Shown: positions 6,651 through 11,807 of the stretch, piece by piece
How the letters are laid out: each line of letters starts with the position of its first letter
Position numbering within the stretch: the first letter of the stretch is position 1
Source of the DNA: Actinomycetota bacterium
Lineage (GTDB): Bacteria; Actinomycetota; Humimicrobiia; Humimicrobiales; Humimicrobiaceae
Reading direction: 5' to 3'
Assembly (NCBI GenBank): GCA_023488645.1
Contig: JAMDDL010000019.1
Coordinates: forward strand, 1 to 14,919
Length of the DNA: 14,919 nucleotides
The notes under the pieces: generated by a model
The model's database searches: none
The model's input: only the letters and a program-made list of their open reading frames with translations
What the model was told of the DNA's origin: nothing
Made by a program: the position numbers and the translations under genes

Positions 6651-7098
6651 TTTTTAACTTTTCTCCTTCTTCAGCCACTTTTGTTTTCATGAAATCAAAA
6701 TAATTTTTGCTGTCCATCAAATTAACCTTATCTTTTTCAAAATCATCAAGTTTTACTTTAAGTAACCATCCATTGCCATAAGGTTCTAAATTTACAAGCT
6801 CGGGAGAATTGTCCAATAACTTATTATGTTCCAATATTTCTCCGCTTACCGGTGAAGTCAGCTCAAAGGAAACTTTCATTGTTTCGATATCTCCAAAAGG
6901 ATCGCCCTGTTTTAGTCTTATGCCTACAGCAAATAAGCTAACAGATGCAACATCACCATTTAATGTCTGAAAAAAGTCTGTAACACCTATAGTTGCAACA
7001 TTGTCAGCCTTTTCAACCCAGCATCCATCCATATGATAGTAAATTTCATTTTTAACCTTAAAAATAAATTTATCATATGCATATTCCATAAAACTCAT
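6640..7098 (-). CDS. GcvH-like lipoyl carrier protein
   Basis: The protein has about 152 residues. The ATG at 7098 is chosen because GGGGG stands seven bases upstream; an in-frame ATG at 7116 has no such site. It has the glycine-cleavage H fold: ATIGVTDFFQTLNGDVASVS, then GDPFGDIETMKVSFELTSPV with the lipoyl-acceptor lysine (codon 6874-6876) where H protein has ESVKAAS. SGEILEHNKLLDNSPELVN and PYGNGWLLKVKL follow, all strongly H-like. No gcvP or gcvT is present. Stand-alone H-like proteins serve other lipoyl chemistry in some bacteria, for example the LbpA proteins of sulfur oxidation. Here it leads an operon with two DGC proteins, OsmC and, further down, Lpd. Lipoylation must come from enzymes outside the window. 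Confidence 0.85.
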   Translation of the reverse strand: MSFMEYAYDKFIFKVKNEIYYHMDGCWVEKADNVATIGVTDFFQTLNGDVASVSLFAVGIRLKQGDPFGDIETMKVSFELTSPVSGEILEHNKLLDNSPELVNLEPYGNGWLLKVKLDDFEKDKVNLMDSKNYFDFMKTKVAEEGEKLKSGS

Positions 7099-7138
7099 AA
7101 CATGACCCCCAATCATTATTTTTATTGTCTCTTACAAA

Positions 7139-7477
7139 TTATATCTCATCAATTTTATCAGACCTTGAAACATCAGATCTAATACTTTCATCTTCATCAA
7201 GTACTTGAATAATTAAGCTTAAAAATTTTTTAACTTGTTCTTCCACATTTTCATCTAAGTTGTAATTAATCCAAAGCCCATCTTTAGAATGAGTTATTAT
7301 TTCTGCATCCTGAAGTTTCTTTAAATGCGATGATATGGTAGGTTGGGAAAGACCGATAATCCGTGTTATTTCACCTACACATAAATTATTTCTTTTATTA
7401 AGAAGTGCAATTATTCTTATCCTGCCTTCATCTGATAAGGCTTTTAAAATTTTTGTTATTTTTTTGAGATTTGTCAA
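7139..7477 (-). CDS. ArsR/SmtB-family repressor with altered metal site
   Basis: This 112-residue winged-helix repressor starts at TTG (7477) with AGAGGG eight bases upstream. The core is LKALSDEGRIRIIALL, the recognition helix GLSQPTISSHLKKLQDAEI, and the wing HSKDGLWINYNL. The arsenic-sensing ELCVCDL motif of classical ArsR is here NLCVGEI: only Cys33 remains and it is the sole Cys of the protein. An acidic tail (EDESIRSDVSRSDKIDEI) could contribute to metal binding at the dimer interface. It may therefore sense something other than As(III) by the classical route. It is the first gene of the minus-strand block and lies beside a divergent promoter region, so it probably represses itself, the lipoyl-carrier operon and perhaps the divergent thioredoxin. 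Confidence 0.85.
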   Translation of the reverse strand: MTNLKKITKILKALSDEGRIRIIALLNKRNNLCVGEITRIIGLSQPTISSHLKKLQDAEIITHSKDGLWINYNLDENVEEQVKKFLSLIIQVLDEDESIRSDVSRSDKIDEI

Positions 7478-7502
7478 TTTAATTGCCCTCTAAAAAAAAT
7501 AA

Positions 7503-7531
7503 TTTACTTACAATAAAAAATTTAATATACT
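7503..7531 (+). promoter_or_regulatory. Possible promoter for the plus-strand thioredoxin
   Basis: TTTACT (7503-7508) and TATACT (7526-7531) are separated by 17 bases. The thioredoxin ATG lies about 80 bp downstream behind AAGGAG (7596-7601). The match to sigma-70 consensus is moderate and the region is AT-rich, so confidence is limited. Confidence 0.3.
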
Positions 7532-7559
7532 ACTATATCTAAATATTTAAATTTATCAA
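7532..7559 (-). promoter_or_regulatory. Promoter and palindromic operator for the arsR-lipoyl operon
   Basis: Read on the minus strand, TTGATA (7554-7559) and TATAGT (7532-7537) are 16 bases apart. The perfect 10-base palindrome TAAATATTTA (7540-7549) sits inside the spacer, an ideal place for a repressor to block polymerase. The same palindrome lies just downstream of the possible plus-strand -10, so one repressor dimer could control both directions. Confidence 0.45.
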
Positions 7560-7611
7560 TAACAAATAAAAATTTTAACTAAAGAGATAAATTATAAGGA
7601 GAAAAGATAAG

Positions 7612-7987
7612 ATGGAAATAAAAGTAATAGGACGGGGGTTGTACAAACTGCAAAAGACTTCTGGAGGTTACAAAGCAATCTGTTAAAGAAATAGGTCTTG
7701 GAACAGAAATTGAACACCTAACTGATATTCAAAAAATGGTTGAAATGGGCATAATACAAACCCCTACACTTGATATTAACGGTAAGGTAGTACTTTCAGG
7801 TTTTGTTCCGGATGTAAAAATAGTAAGGAATAAAATTAAAGAAAATTGTATATTTTATCCTGTACAACTTCTGGCAAATTGGCTTACTTATGTAGTTTTT
7901 CATCTATCTGTTAAAAACTGCTTCTTGACATTAATATTTTTTCAGTTATTATATATTTATAATCGATTATATAAATATAATAATTGA
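7612..7987 (+). pseudogene. Small CxxC thioredoxin (redox-active disulfide protein 2 type), frameshifted
   Basis: The ATG at 7612 has AAGGAG ten bases upstream and opens MEIKVIG. A run of five G (7634-7638) then puts the reading out of frame, and it would stop early. Removing one G gives GRGCTNCKRLLEVTKQSVKE, the CxxC active site of the 76-80 residue thioredoxins often found next to permeases and arsenic genes. The cis-Pro region is MGIIQTPTLDINGKVVLSG. The natural end is expected near 7845; the open frame to 7987 runs into the promoter at 7925, so the last 45 or so residues look like read-through of lost stop sequence. It is a likely cytoplasmic disulfide reductase, unproductive as sequenced. 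Confidence 0.7.
7925..7979 (+). promoter_or_regulatory. Promoter with ArsR-type operator (site 1)
   Basis: TTGACA (7925-7930), a 17-base spacer and ATTATA (7948-7953) form a strong promoter. It is followed and overlapped by an imperfect 28-base inverted repeat (7952-7979) centred on the perfect palindrome TATAATCGATTATA (7958-7971). The layout and spacing match the promoter in front of the canonical arsR at 9612. It should drive the small Cys-rich remnant, the truncated universal-stress gene and the cysteine desulfurase. Confidence 0.65.
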
Positions 7988-8009
7988 TAAATAAAAAAAC
8001 AAAGAGGAG

Positions 8010-8100
8010 ATGAAAAAACATTTAGATTCTGCAACTGCAATACCTGTAAGATTAGGGAAGGGGTGATCATGATGGCTTAGGTTTCAGACCTGAACAGTAA
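8010..8100 (+). pseudogene. Remnant of a tiny Cys-rich gene
   Basis: GAGGAG directly precedes an ATG at 8010. The direct frame gives 18 unremarkable residues. Adding one A to the A6 run gives MKKTFRFCNCNTCKIREG, and a second one-base shift continues into DHDGLGFRPEQ and TAA near 8098-8100. The CNCNTC cluster is unlikely in random AT-rich DNA and the piece lies first after the site-1 promoter. It is too short and too broken for a confident call, and no family is recognised. Confidence 0.25.
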
Positions 8101-8132
8101 TAATTATTTAAATTTTTATAAGGAGAATAGAA

Positions 8133-8381
8133 ATGTTTAAGAAAATTTTAATAGCATCAGATTTATCGCCGGCATCAGACAGTGTTATAACTTGTATGAA
8201 GGGATTCAAGTCGCTTGGTGTTGAGGAAGTTATTTTATTGTATGCGCTTGGCTTAAGACATCTTGATTCGTTAAAATATCTCATAAAGGATTCTGTTGAG
8301 CCTGCGCTGATAAAACAAAAAGATGGAATTACTTTTATTAACGTGAAAAGAATTGACAATTTTAATGTAATCGATAATTAA
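8133..8381 (+). pseudogene. Universal stress protein, N-terminal fragment
   Basis: This 82-residue product starts at an ATG with AAGGAG upstream. The first 60 or so residues are typical UspA-like: MFKKILIASDLSPASDSVI, then LKSLGVEEV-type strand and helix (FKSLGVEEVILLYALGLRHL) and SVEPALIKQ. Universal stress domains have about 140 residues and bind ATP through a G-x2-G-x9-G(S/T) motif near the end; that half is missing. The last 15 residues (TFINVKRIDNFNVIDN) do not resemble the family, suggesting a deletion that fused the gene to unrelated sequence. It is 15 bp upstream of the cysteine desulfurase. Confidence 0.6.
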
Positions 8382-8395
8382 AACTTAAAGAAGAA

Positions 8396-9560
8396 ATGAA
8401 AAGAATATATTTAGATTATGCAGCTACGACACCAATGAGGCCTAATGTAAGTGTAGCAATGTTACCTTATTTTAGAGAAAAATTTGGTAATCCCTCATCT
8501 CTTTATTTTTATGGCCAAGAGGCAAAGGAAGCTATTAATGTTGCCAGAGAAAAGGTAGCTTCTGTTATTAATGCTCATCCTTCAGAGATCGTCTTTACCT
8601 CAGGAGGAACTGAATCTGATAATTTCGCAATTGCAGGAGTAGCTTGGGCTAATAATAAAAGGGGCAAACATATAATTACTACCTCTATCGAACATCATGC
8701 AGTTCTTAATATTTGCAAGTTTTTGGAGAATGCAGGTTTTGAAGTAACATACCTTCCTGTAGATAATCAAGGAATGGTTAGTCTTGAGGATATTAAAAAA
8801 GCGATTCGCAGTGATACAATTCTTATCTCAATAATGCATGCCAATAATGAGGTTGGTACAATTGAGCCAATAGAAAAAATAGGCGAGGTTGCTAAAGAGA
8901 AAGGAGTATACTTTCACACTGATGCTGTCCAGACTTATGGCCATATTCCTATAGATCTAACTAAATTGAATGTGGATTTACTTTCTGCTTCAGCTCATAA
9001 ACTCTATGGACCAAAGGGAGTTGGTGCACTTTATATTCGAAAAGGGGTTAAAATTGTGCCTTTTCTCTATGGTGGCGATCAAGAAAATAAACTACGGGCT
9101 TCCACAGAAAATGTGGCTGGAATTGTGGGTTTTGGTGTGGCAGCAGAGTTAGCCAAAAAAGAAATGGGAAAAGACATACTCAGTCTAATTCCTTTAAGAG
9201 ATAAATTAATAAAAGGGATTCTAAAAAAAAATAAAATACTCTAGATTAAACGGCCATCCCATAAAGAGGCTTCCTGGTAATGTGAACGTAAGTATAGAAT
9301 ATATAGAAGGTGAGTCTATTCTACTCCATCTTGATGCTAGAGGCATATGCGCGTCATCCGGTTCTGCCTGTACTTCAAATATTTCAGAACCATCTCATGT
9401 CTTATATGCTATGGATGTGCCTCCAGAAGTTGCGCATGGTTCATTGCGTTTTACTCTTGGAAGAGACAATACTATTGAAGATATAGACTTTGTACTTGAG
9501 GTTTTGCCTGAAATAGTTAAAAAACTAAGATCCATTTCTCCACTTTATCAAAAAAAGTAG
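8396..9560 (+). pseudogene. Cysteine desulfurase (NifS/IscS family), one frameshift
   Basis: This PLP enzyme takes sulfur from cysteine to give alanine and a protein persulfide for Fe-S or other sulfur transfer. The start is an ATG (8396) after AAAGAAG. The N-terminal part shows YLDYAATTPMRP, TSGGTESDN, SIEHHAV and the PLP lysine in SASAHKLYGPKG (Lys202). The frame ends with TAG at 9242, just after an A-rich stretch. Restoring one base near 9238-9246 continues as RLNGHPIKRLPGN and on to ARGICASSGSACTSNISEPS with the catalytic Cys, ending at 9560. The corrected length of about 388 is normal. Without correction the product lacks the catalytic Cys and would be inactive. Placement beside ars genes suggests a local sulfur supply for Fe-S proteins or persulfide chemistry. 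Confidence 0.88.
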
Positions 9561-9611
9561 AAATAATTTTATTAGATTTATTTTTAACTAACAATTTTAT
9601 AAAGATTTTTC

Positions 9612-9666
9612 TTGACACCAATTTTTTTGTAATTATTATATATGATTATTCGATTATAAGTATATA
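9612..9666 (+). promoter_or_regulatory. arsR promoter with ArsR-type operator (site 2)
   Basis: TTGACA (9612-9617), 17 bases, ATTATA (9635-9640), then an imperfect inverted repeat over 9639-9666 containing TTCGATTATA. The arsR ribosome binding site AGGAG (9666-9670) touches the operator, so a bound repressor would sit between the -10 and the start codon. It aligns without gaps to site 1 at 7925. Confidence 0.7.
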
Positions 9667-9676
9667 GGAGATAAAA

Positions 9677-10039
9677 ATGCAACAATATGTTGGTTTATTT
9701 AAAGCACTTGCGGATGAAACACGTTTGAGAATTGTATTACTGCTTTCTGAGAAAGAACTTTGTGTCTGTCAGATTGAGGCAGCACTGGCCCTTTCCCAGG
9801 TCAAAGTATCCCGTCATCTTACTATTTTAAGATATTCAGGTTTAGTAAAGTGTAGAAGAGAAGGCACGTGGGTCTATTATTCTCTTGCTGAACCAAAGAA
9901 TAAAATTGAAGAAAATTTGTATGAAAGTTTCAAAAAGCATTTGCGCAAGGAAAAGTTTTTTTTGCGAGATTTATCAAATATGAAAGAATGCATCAACCAG
10001 CCTTTAAAAAAAGTTGCTGAAAAGTCAAAAAAAAATTAA
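9677..10039 (+). CDS. arsR: ArsR, arsenite-responsive repressor
   Basis: This 120-residue winged-helix repressor has the classical As(III)/Sb(III) site ELCVCQIE (Cys29, Cys31). That motif releases DNA when the metalloid binds. The helix-turn-helix reads ALSQVKVSRHLTILRYSGLV and the wing reads REGTWVYYSL. Cys60 in LVKCRREG could be a third ligand. The C-terminal tail is lysine-rich. The ATG follows AGGAG by six bases. It directly follows operator site 2 and heads the arsD-arsA-acr3 operon. It is the best candidate regulator of both CGATTATA operators. It differs clearly from the one-Cys ArsR at 7139, so the locus has two unlike sensors. Confidence 0.92.
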   Translation: MQQYVGLFKALADETRLRIVLLLSEKELCVCQIEAALALSQVKVSRHLTILRYSGLVKCRREGTWVYYSLAEPKNKIEENLYESFKKHLRKEKFFLRDLSNMKECINQPLKKVAEKSKKN

Positions 10040-10090
10040 GTATTTATTATTTGCTATAGCTTTATCTGGCAAACTTGCAAGAGGATATTT

Positions 10091-10150
10091 AAGATATTAA
10101 AAACGGACCAAGTTGGTGGTAAGTCAGTTTATTATAATTTTAGAAACTAA
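10091..10150 (+). other. Possible remnant of a second ArsR wing
   Basis: The frame stays open from the arsR stop to a TAA at 10148-10150. Its end reads FKILKTDQVGGKSVYYNFRN, loosely like the wing and last strand of an ArsR protein (compare REGTWVYYSL). There is no start or ribosome binding site. It may be debris from an arsR-arsD duplication, since a broken arsD follows at once, or chance. Confidence 0.2.
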
Positions 10151-10159
10151 GGAAAAGAA

Positions 10160-10333
10160 ATGATGTGCTGTTCTATGGGTGTATGCAGCCTTGGCTGAAC
10201 CAGAAAAGAAATTAATAGTATTTAACGAAATATTAAAAAAACAAAACTCATTCAAAGATATTGAGATATATAGGGCTTAATAAAGGACTTAAAATATATC
10301 ATAAAAAATGGTGATTTTAATATACAAGATTAA
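10160..10333 (+). pseudogene. arsD remnant, frameshifted
   Basis: After AAGGAAAAG the sequence opens MMCCSMGVCSLG and stops at TGA. Skipping one base gives EPEKKLIVFNEILKKQNSFKD and then IEIYRA followed by TAA, with a further fragment IIKNGDFNIQD and a stop at 10331-10333. This aligns piece by piece with the intact arsD at 11448 (MCCPTGVCGPEPDKELIEFNE), including the metal-binding Cys-Cys and the third Cys. At least two disruptions are needed, so this is true decay more than a single reading error. It indicates an older arsD duplication flanking the substrate-binding protein gene. The remaining bases from 10334 to 10385 show no gene. Confidence 0.65.
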
Positions 10334-10399
10334 ACAAATATTATTTAAAAGTTGTTAAAAGTTTAGGTAAAAAAAATTCAATATTAGGAGGAAATGAAA

Positions 10400-11404
10400 A
10401 TGTATAAAAATAAGATTATAAAGCTATCAATATTATTTTTGATATTTACCTTTGTAGTATCTTTTGGATTATTTGGATGTAAGAAAGAAACAACTACTAA
10501 AAAAGAACAATTTGAAGTTGGTTTTATTATACCAGGAGCTTATGAAAGTTTTTATTTTGATACAATGGCAGATGCTGTAAAAGCAGCTGTAGCAAAGAAG
10601 GAAAATATAAATGTACAGGTTATTTTAGGACTTGATCAGCAAGATATTGAAGTACAGATTAAGATAATTGAAGATCTCACCCAGAAAAATGTTGATTTGT
10701 TAGCTGTTGCCGTAAATGATCCCAATGCTGTTGTTTCTTCATTGTTAAAAGCTCAGCAAAAAGGAATCCCTGTTATACTTCTTGATACTTTGAAACCCCC
10801 AGAAGGTTTAGATGTTCTGTCATTAATTGGATCAGATGATGAAACAGGTGGTGAAATGATAGCTAAGTACATAGTTGAGCTACTAGGTGGGAAAGGTAAA
10901 ATAGCAGTATTAGAGGGAATTCCTGGCCAATATGCTAATGAATTTAGATTAAAGGGTTTTCGTTCTGTCATTGATAGCTATCCTGATATTGAGATAGTTG
11001 CTTCTCAGCCAGCAAATTGGGATAGGTTCCAGGCAATGAATGTTATGAAAAGTATTCTTCAGTCTAATCCAGATATAGATCTAATTTGGGGTGTAGATGA
11101 TGAGATGGCTATTGGTGCAGTTAAAGCATTAGAGGATGCAGCGGCTACCGGAAAGTTCTATGATGTTATGGTTTGTGGCTATAACGGTGACAAGGAAGCA
11201 ATAGAGTCTTTAAAAAAAGGTAAAATGAAGGCAACAATACTTCAACAGCCTGCTGAAATTGGGAGAACTGTTATAAAAATTGCTGACATGATAAAGAAGG
11301 GAAGGATAGATGAAGTTGAAAAGCTAATTGTTATTCCAATTATTAATGTAACTTCCGAAAATGTATTTGATTATATAAAAATTTTTTCAGATATATACTC
11401 ATAA
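10400..11404 (+). CDS. Sugar-type ABC substrate-binding lipoprotein (Peripla_BP_4)
   Basis: The product has about 334 residues. The ATG at 10400 is preferred over 10394 because AGGAGG (10386-10391) is eight bases away, against two. A hydrophobic signal ends in the lipobox GLFGCKK with Cys27 as the lipidated residue. Then comes the ribose/galactose-binding fold: VGFIIPGAYESFYFDTMAD, LTQKNVDLLAVAVNDPNAV, GIPVILLDT, GSDDETGGEMIAKYIVE, GKGKIAVLEG, IWGVDDEMAIGAVKAL and ATILQQPAEIG. These mark the D-ribose-binding-like class I family. No ATPase or permease of an importer lies next to it. It is embedded in the ars operon between an arsD remnant and arsD. Its ligand is unknown: an exported sensor or an importer subunit with partners elsewhere are both possible. 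Confidence 0.88.
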   Translation: MYKNKIIKLSILFLIFTFVVSFGLFGCKKETTTKKEQFEVGFIIPGAYESFYFDTMADAVKAAVAKKENINVQVILGLDQQDIEVQIKIIEDLTQKNVDLLAVAVNDPNAVVSSLLKAQQKGIPVILLDTLKPPEGLDVLSLIGSDDETGGEMIAKYIVELLGGKGKIAVLEGIPGQYANEFRLKGFRSVIDSYPDIEIVASQPANWDRFQAMNVMKSILQSNPDIDLIWGVDDEMAIGAVKALEDAAATGKFYDVMVCGYNGDKEAIESLKKGKMKATILQQPAEIGRTVIKIADMIKKGRIDEVEKLIVIPIINVTSENVFDYIKIFSDIYS

Positions 11405-11447
11405 TCGCATATAAAAATATTATTGAAAAATCGAAGGAGGCATAAAA

Positions 11448-11780
11448 TTGTCAGAAAATAATTTAATAATATATGAAGGAGCGATGTGCTGTCCTACTGG
11501 TGTTTGTGGTCCTGAACCGGATAAGGAATTGATAGAATTTAACGAAACATTAAAAAGAATAAGCAATGAATTCAGCGATTTAAAAATTACAAGAGCAAGC
11601 CTATTGTTTGATGTCAAGATGTTTCTTGAAAATAAGGAAATTTTTCAACTGGTCAAAGAAAATGGAAAAGAAATTCTTCCAATTACCGTAGTTAATGGAA
11701 AAATTATTGCTAAAAAGAAGTATCTTAAATTTAATGAGCTTAAAGAAGAATTATCCAAGTATATTAATATATTATTGTAA
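11448..11780 (+). CDS. arsD: ArsD, arsenite metallochaperone
   Basis: This 110-residue thioredoxin-fold protein binds As(III) or Sb(III) and delivers it to the ArsA ATPase; family members also repress weakly. It starts at TTG (11448) with AAGGAGG seven bases upstream. The metal site is MCCPTGVCGPE (Cys14, Cys15, Cys20), equivalent to the Cys12-Cys13-Cys18 set of the plasmid R773 protein. The cis-Pro strand is ILPITVVNGKII. The vicinal Cys pairs near the C-terminus of some ArsD proteins are absent, and they are not needed for delivery. It sits 27 bp before arsA, its known partner. Confidence 0.93.
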   Translation: MSENNLIIYEGAMCCPTGVCGPEPDKELIEFNETLKRISNEFSDLKITRASLLFDVKMFLENKEIFQLVKENGKEILPITVVNGKIIAKKKYLKFNELKEELSKYINILL

Positions 11781-11807
11781 AAATTTGTTAGAAAGGGTTT
11801 AAGCTAA

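Noticed and set aside
6640..7098. Annotation as the glycine cleavage H protein proper
   Set aside because: The fold and lipoyl Lys fit, but gcvT and gcvP are absent and the neighbours are DGC, OsmC and ArsR, so only GcvH-like is supported.
7845..7987. C-terminal extension of the CxxC thioredoxin as a real membrane segment
   Set aside because: It is hydrophobic, but it runs through the strong promoter and operator at 7925-7979 and exceeds the usual family length by about half. Read-through of a lost stop is more likely.
11404..11433. Third operator-like motif ATAATCGCATATA between the binding protein and arsD
   Set aside because: It shares only part of the CGATTATA core, lacks the inverted-repeat arm and has no promoter elements at the right distance.
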